Assembly: GCF_002924445.1 (NCBI RefSeq)
Contig: NZ_PIGG01000068.1
Coordinates: 62,001 to 126,000, forward strand
Length of the DNA stretch: 64,000 nucleotides
Origin: Minwuia thermotolerans
GTDB taxonomy: Bacteria > Pseudomonadota > Alphaproteobacteria > Minwuiales > Minwuiaceae
Direction of reading: 5' to 3'
In this document: positions 55,623 through 62,917 of the stretch, in pieces
Numbering within the stretch: the stretch's first letter is position 1
How the letters are laid out: the number at the start of each line of letters is the position of its first letter
Translations under genes and position numbers: made by a program
The notes under the pieces: model-generated
What the model saw: only the letters and a program-made list of their open reading frames with translations
Told to the model about the DNA's origin: nothing
Database searches by the model: none

Positions 55623-56591
55623 ATGAGTCACGCCGCCCGCATCGGGCTCGCCGGCGGTCTCGCCGCCGCCTGCATCGTGCCGTTCCTCGTCGAGGGCTAC
55701 ACGCTCTATGGTCTGACCCAGCTTCTGGTCATGGCCATCGCCATCGCCGGCCTCAACCTGCTGACCGGGGTTGCCGGGCTGTTCTCCATCGGCCACAGCG
55801 CCTTCTTCGCCCTGGGCGCCTACACGGTGGGCGTCGCTGGGGTCGAGGCCGGGATATCCCCCTATCTCGCCATTCCGCTGGCGGGGCTGAGCGGCTTCGC
55901 GGTCGGATTCCTGTTCGGCTGGCCGGCGGCGCGGCTGGGCCCGGTGCATCTCGCCCTGCTGACCTGGGGACTCGCCGTCTCCATGCCGCGGCTGCTGAAG
56001 TCCGACATCCTGGCGCCGTGGACGGGCGGGGTGCAGGGCATCTATCTCGAGCGGCCGGCCGCGCCGGCGGGGCTGGGGCTCAGCGACGATCAGTGGTGGT
56101 GGTTCGTCGGCCTCGGCACCACGGTCGTCATGTTCTGGCTGCTGCGCAATGTGGTCGACGGGCGGTTCGGCCGCGCCTTCCGGGCGGTGAAGGACCACCC
56201 GCTGGCGGCCTCGACCATGGGTCTGCACGTGACGTTCTGGCGCTCGCTGGCCTTCGGGCTGTCGGGCGCGGTGACCGGCGTCGCCGGGGCGCTGGGCGGG
56301 CTGCTGACCGATTTCGTGGCCCCCGACGCCTATTCGGTGTTCTTCTCCATCAGCCTGCTGATCGGGGCGGTGGCCGGCGGCATCGCGACGCTCAGGGGCG
56401 CCTTCGCCGGCGCGGTGGTGCTGGCCGCGGTCTCGTCACTGTCGACATCGCTCTCGAGCTACGTCGCCTTCCCGCTCTACGGCTTTGTCCTGATCGCCCT
56501 GATCATGCTGGCGCCGGAGGGCGTGGTGCCCGCATTCGACCGCTTGACGCAGCGTTTCCGCGGCCGCGGCGGCGGTGTCATGGAATCGTAG
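55623..56591 (+). CDS. livM: Branched-chain amino acid ABC permease LivM-like
   Basis: A 322-residue permease of the LivM type. Hydrophobic helices span most of the sequence (first near residues 8-25). The family markers are MAIAIAGLNLLTGVAGLFSIGHSAFFALGA (read as GLNLLTGVAGLFSIGH) and the coupling loop FGRAFRAVKDHPLAASTMGL. ISLLIGAVAGGIATLRGAFAGA lies near the C-terminus. The usual partners (LivH, LivG, LivF, binding protein) are absent on both sides; the tRNA and mobile element begin 67 bases downstream. It may be a remnant of a larger operon or use partners in trans. Confidence 0.87.
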   Translation: MSHAARIGLAGGLAAACIVPFLVEGYTLYGLTQLLVMAIAIAGLNLLTGVAGLFSIGHSAFFALGAYTVGVAGVEAGISPYLAIPLAGLSGFAVGFLFGWPAARLGPVHLALLTWGLAVSMPRLLKSDILAPWTGGVQGIYLERPAAPAGLGLSDDQWWWFVGLGTTVVMFWLLRNVVDGRFGRAFRAVKDHPLAASTMGLHVTFWRSLAFGLSGAVTGVAGALGGLLTDFVAPDAYSVFFSISLLIGAVAGGIATLRGAFAGAVVLAAVSSLSTSLSSYVAFPLYGFVLIALIMLAPEGVVPAFDRLTQRFRGRGGGVMES

Positions 56592-56611
56592 GAAATATCT
56601 CGCCGCAGGGG

Positions 56612-56640
56612 TTCACAAGCCCTCCGCCAGGGTCTATATC
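56612..56640 (+). promoter_or_regulatory. Promoter of the tRNA-fMet gene
   Basis: TTCACA (56612-56617) and TATATC (56635-56640) are separated by exactly 17 bases and lie 18 bases before the mature tRNA 5' end. Spacing and position are ideal for a sigma-70 promoter. Confidence 0.6.
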
Positions 56641-56658
56641 AGCGCTCCGCACCACTGG

Positions 56659-56735
<77 letters not shown>

Positions 56736-56743
56736 GCAATATC

Positions 56744-56776
56744 AACGCCTTAGCTCTCCGGAGCTAAGGCGTTTTG
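56744..56776 (+). terminator. Intrinsic terminator after tRNA-fMet
   Basis: A perfect 13-bp stem (56744-56756 with 56761-56773) with a TCCG loop ends in GTTTTG. It lies 8 bases after the tRNA CCA end and should terminate the tRNA transcript. Confidence 0.8.
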
Positions 56777-56783
56777 CTTTGAA

Positions 56784-56831
56784 TGGCACAAATTTGGCAC
56801 ACTCAAAGGCAACACAACCCGGGCTGTGCCA
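56784..56831. repeat. Three TGGCACA repeats beside the tRNA, possible integrase arm sites
   Basis: TGGCACA occurs at 56784-56790 and 56795-56801 and, inverted, at 56825-56831. Short repeated heptamers next to a tRNA integration point resemble tyrosine-recombinase arm-binding sites. No integrase gene is in the window to test this. Confidence 0.35.
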
Positions 56832-56885
56832 ACAGCCATCAATAGCGGAACTGCAACCGTCTGCGCTTTGAAGCAGACGGGAAGA

Positions 56886-57095
56886 TCAGGATTCCTCGAC
56901 GGTCGTCTTCGGATTCCGTTTGGCCGTCGCACCACTCACAAAGCGCCCGCTCTTGGCGCTACGCGCCGAGCCGGTCGACCCGCCACCGGTCTTCTCGAAG
57001 ACGGTCGTATTCGGGCTGCGCTTGCCATGTGCGTTCGTCACGTAGCGACCGCTGACCGCGCTACGATAATGTCCGCCGGATTTCCCCTTTGCCAT
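56886..57095 (-). CDS. Small two-repeat SGRYVT protein
   Basis: A basic 69-residue protein with the start at ATG 57095 (MAKGKSGGHYRSAVSGRYVT). It contains two copies of one motif about 30 residues apart: RSAVSGRYVTNAHGKRSPNTTVFE and RSAKSGRFVSGATAKRNPKTTVEE (given here only as pattern SA-x-SGR-[YF]-V, then K-R-x-P-x-TTV). Similar small proteins are frequent in mobile elements, but I know of no established function. It lies with the DUF3892 gene on the minus strand, at the tRNA-proximal edge of the element. Confidence 0.7.
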   Translation of the reverse strand: MAKGKSGGHYRSAVSGRYVTNAHGKRSPNTTVFEKTGGGSTGSARSAKSGRFVSGATAKRNPKTTVEES

Positions 57096-57132
57096 GGTCT
57101 CGTCCTTCTGATCATGGAGCCGCCGGCCGCAT

Positions 57133-57393
57133 TTAGCAGTCCGGCAGGTTATCCAGGTTGTTCTTCGAAGTCTTGTCCGCGGTCGTCCGGAGGTACTTCT
57201 TGCCCCCTTCGTTGACGACGTGAACATCCGTGCGATGTCCGGCCCGGTCCACGTAGTAGCTGTGCGTCTTGTTCTCGATATCCCGGATTGCGTCTGCCTT
57301 CGGCCGCGGCGACCACGGTTCGCCGCTGTTGCAGAGCTTGGTGATATCGCCGTCCTTGTCCTTGCCAGAAGCTGTAACTCGCCGATCAGCCAT
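57133..57393 (-). CDS. DUF3892 family protein
   Basis: An 86-residue protein starting at ATG 57393 (MADRRVTASGKDKDGDITKL). The pattern ITKLCN, then WSPRPKADAIRDIE, SYYVDRAGHRTDVHVV and KYLRTTADKTSKNNLDNLPDC is that of DUF3892, a small domain common on mobile elements with unknown role. It lies upstream of the SGRYVT-repeat gene on the same strand with a 37-bp gap, so the two probably share a transcript. Confidence 0.8.
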   Translation of the reverse strand: MADRRVTASGKDKDGDITKLCNSGEPWSPRPKADAIRDIENKTHSYYVDRAGHRTDVHVVNEGGKKYLRTTADKTSKNNLDNLPDC

Positions 57394-57589
57394 CCAATAG
57401 CCTCCTTCTACATATCGTGCTAGATGTGGCACTGTACACTATATAGCAGATTTCGGGCGCGAACGAAAGGCGAACCTATCAAAGGCAACCCGGGCCGCCT
57501 AGCGCGTCGACATAATGTAGGTTGTGACTTCATTCGGTGGTCGCGCCTTCGGGCAGCCGATGGTGTGTCGGGCCTGTCCCCGAATGCGA

Positions 57590-58441
57590 ATGAGCGATAC
57601 GTTGATCCAGCAATTGGAACTGCACGGTGTATTGCGATTGACGGCCACCCACGACCTGACTTTGAGGTGGACCCTGGCCAACGACTCCCTCGACGGCAGC
57701 GGCGTCATCAGCCTTAGCAACCGCCTCGATGCCGAGGCGATATCGGCGAGCGTCGTGGCGACGCGTGGGCGCATGATGCTGGAGTATGCCCGCGACAATG
57801 GCGGGATCGGCCTGACGAAGTCAGGCGCGCTGAACCGCAAGTTCCTGGCATGGGCTGTCGAAGTCTTCGACTGGCCGGGCTACGAGCCGGCCGAGGTCTA
57901 TGCCGTCAACAAGGTGGTCGACGAGATCGACTATCTGCCCGGCTGGTACCTGCACGAGGTCATGAAGCGCCGCACGTTCATGCGCAAGCACAAGGACCGC
58001 CTGCTGCTCTCGCCGGCAGGGCGCGAGGCGCTCGATCGGCCGGGCCTGTTGCAGGCCGAGCTCTTCCCGGAAACTTTCAAGGGCCGCTATTTGCCGAGCC
58101 TCGATGCGGCTTTCATGGGGGACTTCGATCTCTACTTCGGCCTGCTGCTTTGGCAAGTGCGTCGGGCGACCGAGGGCTGGGCGAGCGCGCGGGAGATCTT
58201 CCGGGCCGCGGTGATCCCCGACGATGCCATCCACGAGCTGGGCGGCTATCGCGATGCGCCGATCCACGGCTTCCATCTGCGCGTCCTGCGCTTTCTCACC
58301 TGGTTCGGCGTGCTCGAACCGGCGGCAACGGACCCTCGCCGCTTCGATGCCGACGAGTTTCGCTATCGCGCGACGCCGCTGTTCGACCGCTTCGTGCATT
58401 TCCATATCGCCGCCGGCGGCGGTACTGACGTCCCGCATTGA
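57590..58441 (+). CDS. Unknown mobile-element protein upstream of repA
   Basis: I do not recognise a family. The frame is open from 57524 and offers ATGs at 57584 and 57590; none has a good ribosome site, and 57590 is a compromise, giving 283 residues. The sequence is soluble, without signal or membrane segments. It has a helical block LLEYARDNGGIGLTKSGALNRKF that resembles a winged-helix or small helical DNA-binding domain, and a paired block near RATEGWASAREIFRAAVIP. It lies 81 bases before repA on the same strand and may take part in replication or regulation of the element. Confidence 0.6.
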   Translation: MSDTLIQQLELHGVLRLTATHDLTLRWTLANDSLDGSGVISLSNRLDAEAISASVVATRGRMMLEYARDNGGIGLTKSGALNRKFLAWAVEVFDWPGYEPAEVYAVNKVVDEIDYLPGWYLHEVMKRRTFMRKHKDRLLLSPAGREALDRPGLLQAELFPETFKGRYLPSLDAAFMGDFDLYFGLLLWQVRRATEGWASAREIFRAAVIPDDAIHELGGYRDAPIHGFHLRVLRFLTWFGVLEPAATDPRRFDADEFRYRATPLFDRFVHFHIAAGGGTDVPH

Positions 58442-58522
58442 TCAAGCAGTCGGAAAAAATCCGACCCCGATTGGCGTCATTTGTGGTAGGTTTAAAGAGA
58501 ACAAAATAGGAACAATAGATGC

Positions 58523-59497
58523 ATGAGTCTTAAGCGTAGGGAGCACGACGACCTTTTCGATGTCGAGCCGATCGACGGCGTAGCGACGCCTGCCGCGCCG
58601 ATCGTTGGCGCCCCGGCGAACGATAACAGCCCCATACCCCGTGAAATGTCCAAGCTCTTCACCTCGGCCATGGAAATCGAGGTCGAAGAAGCGAGAGAGG
58701 CGGGGGCTCTCGGGTTCATGGCGCGTGCCATGGTACAGGCCAGCATGCCGCATCGGCGTGTCCCGGGGAACGAGTTCTCGCGCACCAACGGCGCGTTCAC
58801 CATGACGATGCTGGCCCCGTCAAAGGTCGGCTTGCCGTATGGCAGTATTCCGCGACTGGTGACCGGCTTCCTGACTACCGAAGCCGTGCGGACTGGCGAG
58901 CGTGAAGTCGTGCTCGGGCGTAGCCTGAGTAAGTTCATGTCGGAGCTCGACATTGCCCCGACAGGCGGTCGGTGGGGATCAATCCCCCGGCTGCGCGATC
59001 AAATGACACGACTGTTCGCCTGTTCAATCTCCTGCACCTACACCTCGCAAGGCGCACTCAGCCTGGACAACGTTAACATCGCGGATACGGCCTCGTTGTG
59101 GTGGACGCCGCACCAGCCCGACCAGGCGGCCCTGTGGGAAAGCACGGTCGTGCTGTCGGAGCGGTTCTACAACGAGATAACCCAGAACCCGGTGCCGATC
59201 GACGTCCGCGCCCTCAAGGCGCTGAAGAAATCCCCCATGGCGTTGGACGTGTATCTATGGCTGACGTACCGCATGTCCTACGTGAAGAAGCGGACGCCCA
59301 TTCCCTGGTCGGCGTTACAGCTCCAGTTCGGGGCGGATTATGCCACCACGGCGCAAGGCCGTCGCGACTTCAAGAAGGCGTTCCTACGTGCGCTCAACAA
59401 AGTCTCCGTGGTCTACCCAGCGGCCCGCATCGACGCTGATACGTCCTCGGACAAGCTGACCCTTCTGCCGAGCCGCCCGCATGTCGGACGCTTATAG
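58523..59497 (+). CDS. repA: RepA-type plasmid replication initiator
   Basis: A 324-residue protein matching the RepA_C initiators (PF04796 group) of proteobacterial plasmids and integrative elements. ATG 58523 follows TAGGA. Typical segments are SIPRLVTGFLTTEAVRTGERE, LGRSLSKFMSELDIAPTGGRWG, KKSPMALDVYLWLTYRMSY and WSALQLQFGADYATTAQGRRDFKKAF. It is expected to bind the iterons that begin 29 bases after its stop and open the origin. Its presence next to a chromosomal tRNA means the element is, or was, able to replicate as a circle. A hairpin (58449-58465) lies in the upstream gap. Confidence 0.87.
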   Translation: MSLKRREHDDLFDVEPIDGVATPAAPIVGAPANDNSPIPREMSKLFTSAMEIEVEEAREAGALGFMARAMVQASMPHRRVPGNEFSRTNGAFTMTMLAPSKVGLPYGSIPRLVTGFLTTEAVRTGEREVVLGRSLSKFMSELDIAPTGGRWGSIPRLRDQMTRLFACSISCTYTSQGALSLDNVNIADTASLWWTPHQPDQAALWESTVVLSERFYNEITQNPVPIDVRALKALKKSPMALDVYLWLTYRMSYVKKRTPIPWSALQLQFGADYATTAQGRRDFKKAFLRALNKVSVVYPAARIDADTSSDKLTLLPSRPHVGRL

Positions 59498-59525
59498 TCT
59501 CCCTCGATGGATCGAATCTAATTTC

Positions 59526-59807
59526 ACGCATTAACGCTCCCGCCTTCTGAGTAACTCTCAGTTCGGATTCACCAATAAGAACCGGGGTTTCCGCCGGTTT
59601 GAGGGCTATGCATTGCGGTTTTGTGTGCGGGGAAAGTTTTACGCATTAACGCTCCCGCCCTCTATGGCTGCTGATCCTGTGAAAAACCCTGTGAACTAGA
59701 AAAGTTATCCACGCATTAACGCTCCCGCCCTGGAAGTGGCGGATTTGTTGTGGTTCTAAAAATCCGTACGCATTAACGCTCCCGCTTTTACGCATTAACG
59801 CTCCCGC
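59526..59807 (+). repeat. Five-iteron replication origin (oriV)
   Basis: The identical 18-mer ACGCATTAACGCTCCCGC occurs five times in the same direction: 59526-59543, 59641-59658, 59711-59728, 59768-59785 and 59790-59807. Distances between starts are 115, 70, 57 and 22 bp, so the last two lie two helical turns apart on the same face. The spacers are AT-richer than surrounding genes. Placement directly behind repA makes this the initiator-binding array of the origin. Confidence 0.9.
59705..59713 (+). promoter_or_regulatory. DnaA-box-like site overlapping iteron 3
   Basis: TTATCCACG matches the DnaA box in 8 of 9 positions and overlaps the first three bases of the third iteron, so RepA and DnaA could compete or cooperate there. 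Confidence 0.5.
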
Positions 59808-60240
59808 ATTACCTATATGTACCTGTATTATTAAATACCTGTAGTTGGGCTCGGCGATTGGGGATAACTCGATTTTGTGCGACTCTGGAGCAGGATACGC
59901 AACCGCGATCCGGCCACCAATCGCTGCGGCAGTCTGGCGTAAAGGTTCCGGGCGACTACGTGCTGCCCCCGTTTTCCGGCTTTGGATAGAGGGAAGGGGC
60001 CGGTACGGCGCGGGGTGCGCAGCAGATGGCGCTGGCCGAACCGTCCGAGTATCGCACTCGCTGGGACGGTGGCATTCTGGGCCTCAACAGCACTGAGCTT
60101 GCACCATGGGAGATTGCTTTTGAAGGTAAAGCGGCCTGAGCGGCCGCTGTGTTCATTTGTTCGCGTGTCGGGGGTAAATCCCCTGCGTACAGATCTCGAC
60201 GCAACAGAACGGCCGTTGAGGCCGCCTGAGCGTCAATGTT
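59808..60240. other. Non-coding part of the origin region
   Basis: No convincing gene is seen. The first 60 bases after the last iteron are AT-rich (ACCTATATGTACCTGTATTA and following), a candidate unwinding region. A second DnaA-like site (TTATCCCCA, minus strand, 59859-59867) follows. Short frames at 59845-60096 and 59982-60287 encode Arg/Gly/Ala-rich peptides with no ribosome site. GGCC-containing inverted repeats near 60134-60150 and 60209-60225 may form the 3' end of the luxI transcript. Confidence 0.5.
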
Positions 60241-60861
60241 CTAAGCCACGGCGAGATCGCCTTTCAACTCGTGCAGATTCCCGATGACGGGACCGCTGGC
60301 GTCGGCGCGCTTGCGTACGCGCATGAGATATTCCCGTGAGACGGTCAGTCGCTCGGCCGCCGCGGTGTCGGTGCCGGTCTCGACGGTGTCCCCGAGGCGG
60401 CGGGGATCCCAGCCGGCACGGCGCATGATCGGTTCCATCCGAACATCCGATACGGAGACATACGCGCTCAGCCCCCGATCGACGCCGAACTCCAGCATCC
60501 CGGCCATCAACAGGGCGGCGATGTTGCGAGGGGCGCGGCCGTGATCGGCGCAGAAGCGCGTGCTCTCCCAGATACGCGCGTCCCGTGGCGGCTCGCCGTC
60601 GATCAGATCGGCGAACACGTCGCCCAGGAGGTAGGGGCCGGTTGTCGGCAGCAGCCGCGTGCACGCGTCAACGCGACCCTCGGCGTCACGGTGAACGAGA
60701 TAGTGGGCGTCCGGGATGTCGAACTGGTCGATCTCCAGGCCGTTGATCACCGTCACGCCCCAGCGAAGGCGCTCGCTGAAGACCTGACGGCGGAGTTGGT
60801 GCATGGACGCCAGCGCGTCCCAATGCAGATGGGCGTTGTCTTGCGATATGATGGACAGCAC
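60241..60861 (-). CDS. luxI: LuxI/TraI-type acyl-homoserine-lactone synthase
   Basis: A 206-residue autoinducer synthase that joins an acyl group from acyl-ACP or acyl-CoA to SAM-derived homoserine lactone. GTG 60861 follows GGGAGG by about 8 bases. Family residues are in order: Arg and Phe in QLRRQVFSERLRW (with the conserved Trp), Asp in EIDQFDIPDAHYLV, Arg in ACTRLLPTTGPYLL, and Glu/Arg in WESTRFCAD. The C-terminal half is the variable acyl-chain pocket. It lies downstream of luxR in the same direction, with a perfect 17-bp box in between. Acyl chain length cannot be predicted. Confidence 0.93.
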   Translation of the reverse strand: MLSIISQDNAHLHWDALASMHQLRRQVFSERLRWGVTVINGLEIDQFDIPDAHYLVHRDAEGRVDACTRLLPTTGPYLLGDVFADLIDGEPPRDARIWESTRFCADHGRAPRNIAALLMAGMLEFGVDRGLSAYVSVSDVRMEPIMRRAGWDPRRLGDTVETGTDTAAAERLTVSREYLMRVRKRADASGPVIGNLHELKGDLAVA

Positions 60862-60922
60862 ATGTCTTCCTCCCTTGGTTGCTCGTGGCGTCCATAGAGG
60901 GAGAAAGATCGAGATTTGTCAT

Positions 60923-60939
60923 CCCGGTAAACGTACGGG
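60923..60939. promoter_or_regulatory. Lux-box-like element upstream of luxI
   Basis: CCCGGTAAACGTACGGG, 62 bases before the luxI start and between the luxR stop and luxI. The arms CCCG/CGGG are symmetric. The identical 17-mer recurs at 62706-62722, before traG. Position and recurrence point to the LuxR binding site. Confidence 0.75.
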
Positions 60940-60953
60940 GGCAATGGCCTCTG

Positions 60954-61703
60954 TCACGGGTTGATGAGCCCGCTCATCGTCGCGCGAAGAACCGCTTCCA
61001 TACTGTTTGCCGTGCCGAGCTTCCAGCGGACATTTTCCATGTAGTAGTGAACGGTGCGGCGGCTGATCCGGAGGATGGCCGCGATCTCCCACATGCTCTT
61101 GCCCTTGGCGTACCAGAGCAGACATTCGCGCTCGCGCGCGGAGAGCTGCATCGGTGCCTGACGTGCGCGGCCGAAGCCCCCGAGATCGCGCAACGCATTA
61201 TGGAAGGCCAGGGAGATCAGGTGCACCTCATGGCCGGATCGGGCCAAGAGCCGGGTCAGCGCTTCGGGCGCCTCGTCGGACACCATAGAAGCCATGGCAA
61301 GCGCGCCGTTGGGGCCGTGAATGGGAATGCCCACGCCTTCCGCGACGCCGAATTCAGCGGCTTCGTCGAACATGCGTTGTTGGTCCGGCGTCGGCTCGAT
61401 GCCGAAGGAGAGGGCGCTCCACTGGAACGGCGTCACCTGACGCGGTCCGAGACGCACGACGGGATCGATCAGGTGATAGCCGCTGGCGGCATAGTGCGTG
61501 TGCCATTCTTCGGGGTAGGTCGTGAGGATGAGCGGTTCCTCGTCCACGATGGTGTCCGCATGAACCACCTGATAAGCCCACTCCCGGAAACCAAGCTCAG
61601 CGAGGGCGTCGGAGAACAGATACTCCAGCTCCCCCACATTCCGAGCGTGGCGAAGATTGTCCAGAAATGTAAGTATCGGCTTCTTTATTATCCGGCCCTC
61701 CAT
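60954..61703 (-). CDS. luxR: LuxR-family quorum-sensing regulator
   Basis: A 249-residue transcription factor. Residues about 20-165 form the autoinducer-binding domain with the conserved ligand residues in order (Trp and Tyr in EEWHTHYAASGYHL, Asp in LIDPVVRL, Trp in VTPFQWSAL). Residues about 182-245 are the LuxR helix-turn-helix (LSARERECLLWYAKGKSMWE, RTVHYYMENVRWKLG). The ATG at 61703 lacks a strong ribosome site. It is transcribed toward luxI and diverges from parA. It probably acts as activator when bound to the luxI product. Confidence 0.93.
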   Translation of the reverse strand: MEGRIIKKPILTFLDNLRHARNVGELEYLFSDALAELGFREWAYQVVHADTIVDEEPLILTTYPEEWHTHYAASGYHLIDPVVRLGPRQVTPFQWSALSFGIEPTPDQQRMFDEAAEFGVAEGVGIPIHGPNGALAMASMVSDEAPEALTRLLARSGHEVHLISLAFHNALRDLGGFGRARQAPMQLSARERECLLWYAKGKSMWEIAAILRISRRTVHYYMENVRWKLGTANSMEAVLRATMSGLINP

Positions 61704-61792
61704 TCTTTAATTACTTATGAAAATTGACGAAAGAAAGAATTAGTGATTTGCTGAATTATATACTTACAAAAAATAAAACGAGAGAATTTGTT

Positions 61793-62440
61793 TTGATTAT
61801 TGGAGTTGTTTCCCAGAAAGGCGGAGTCGGCAAGAGCACGCTGGCGCGGCTGGTGGCGCGGGAATACGCGCAGGCCGGCTGGCGGGTGAAGATCGCCGAT
61901 CTCGATATCCAGCAAGGCACGGCGTTCAGTTGGCAGGCACGCCGGCTCCAGCACGGGCTGGAACCTGTTGTCGCGGTCGAGAGGTTCGGGACCGTTGCCC
62001 AGGCCATGCAGACCGCCGGCGCTCACGACCTGATGGTGCTCGACGGGCCGCCGCACGCGAGCATGGGCACGCGGCAGATCGCGGAAGCGAGCGATCTCGT
62101 TCTCCTGCCGACGGGACTGGCGCTCGACGATTTGGAGCCGTCCGTGTTGCTCGCTCACGAGCTGCGCAAGACCGGTGTCGACGCGGGCCGGATTGCCTTT
62201 GTGCTGAGCCGTGTCGGGGACAGCGAGGCCGAGCTCGACGAGGCGCGCGCCTACATCGCCCAGGGCGGCTATCGTTGCCTCATGACGACGCTCCCCGAAA
62301 AGACCGCCTATCGCCGTGCCAGCGACGAGGGACGGGCGCTGACCGAAACGCGCTTCGCCTCGCTCAAGGCGCGGGCCGATGCGCTTGTCCAGGAAGTCGT
62401 CGACCTGCTCGAAACCAACGGCAAGCGGGAGGCTGCATAG
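61793..62440 (+). CDS. parA: ParA-family partition ATPase of the mobile element
   Basis: A 215-residue ParA-like ATPase. The frame is open from 61724, but the TTG at 61793 gives the typical start MIIGVVSQKGGVGKSTLARL, with GAGAG about 8 bases upstream. KGGVGKST is the deviant Walker A; VKIADLDIQQGTAFSW and LMVLDGPPHASMGTRQI are the other ATPase motifs. It is distinct from the orphan ParA-like gene at 6.8-7.4 kb. It partitions or stabilises the element, together with the ribbon-helix-helix protein encoded one base downstream. An AT-rich 89-bp gap separates it from luxR. Confidence 0.9.
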   Translation: MIIGVVSQKGGVGKSTLARLVAREYAQAGWRVKIADLDIQQGTAFSWQARRLQHGLEPVVAVERFGTVAQAMQTAGAHDLMVLDGPPHASMGTRQIAEASDLVLLPTGLALDDLEPSVLLAHELRKTGVDAGRIAFVLSRVGDSEAELDEARAYIAQGGYRCLMTTLPEKTAYRRASDEGRALTETRFASLKARADALVQEVVDLLETNGKREAA

Positions 62441-62441
62441 C

Positions 62442-62669
62442 ATGACGAAGATCGCTCCACCGAACCGCACGACCAAGGGCGCACCGCCGGCGATGAGCGA
62501 GACGCTCGACAACCTCGATCGGCCGGAAGCGGCGGACCTGAAGCCGCTCAACTTCAAGGTGCCGGCGGAGTTTCACCGGGAGTTCAAGGCGCACGCCGCC
62601 ATTCACGGCATGTCGATGGTGGACCTGCTGAAGGAAGGCTTCGACCTGGTGAAGGCGCGCAAGGGTTAA
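62442..62669 (+). CDS. Ribbon-helix-helix partner of ParA
   Basis: A 75-residue protein with a disordered N-terminus (MTKIAPPNRTTKGAPPAMSE) and a C-terminal ribbon-helix-helix domain: LKPLNFKVPAEFHREFKAHA is the strand and first helix, and GMSMVDLLKEGFDLVKARKG the second helix. This organisation is that of ParG/Omega-type centromere-binding proteins, which pair with small ParA ATPases. The start at 62442 follows GGGAGG and is one base after the parA stop, so the two form an operon. Confidence 0.85.
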   Translation: MTKIAPPNRTTKGAPPAMSETLDNLDRPEAADLKPLNFKVPAEFHREFKAHAAIHGMSMVDLLKEGFDLVKARKG

Positions 62670-62705
62670 ACTATTCATTATTTGTATAAATGAAGAAATC
62701 TTCAA

Positions 62706-62722
62706 CCCGGTAAACGTACGGG
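62706..62722. promoter_or_regulatory. Lux-box-like element upstream of traG
   Basis: The same 17-mer as at 60923-60939, here extended by one or two symmetric A/T bases on each side (AACCCG ... CGGGTT). It lies 196 bases before the traG start and 37 bases after the partition operon, suitable for control of the transfer operon. Confidence 0.7.
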
Positions 62723-62774
62723 TTTGTAACTCGAAAACACCGTCACCAAATAAATAGTGTCGTCGAATCCCGCT

Positions 62775-62903
62775 GGTTATACAAGTCCCTGGGACATTGA
62801 AACGGGATCCGGCGACATCTCTATTCTATTTATCATCGACGATAATTTCCAGACGTCAGCGAAATAATTTTCGACGCGTGACATAAGCCCTCGGTTATAC
62901 AAG
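62775..62903 (+). promoter_or_regulatory. Direct repeats in the traG leader
   Basis: GGTTATACAAG is repeated at 62775-62785 and 62893-62903. Each contains TATACA, resembling a -10 element, and the second copy runs straight into the AGGAGGG ribosome site of traG. The AT-rich DNA between (62820-62880) could belong to a promoter or transfer-origin region. Confidence 0.35.
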
Positions 62904-62917
62904 GAGGGACATATGTC

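Noticed and set aside
59526-59807. CRISPR array
   Set aside because: The 18-bp repeats have irregular spacers (97, 52, 39 and 4 bp), no cas genes, and lie directly behind a plasmid initiator gene; iterons explain them.
59845-60287. Two short + strand frames in the origin region
   Set aside because: No ribosome site, Arg/Gly-rich peptides, overlap with candidate origin elements and the luxI 3' end.
60879-61727. 282-codon + strand frame opposite luxR
   Set aside because: Shadow of luxR, which has the full ligand-binding and helix-turn-helix signatures.
62881-62900. Relaxase nick site (oriT) before traG
   Set aside because: The ACATAAGCCCTC stretch only faintly resembles known nick sequences and no relaxase is in the window; not strong enough to call.
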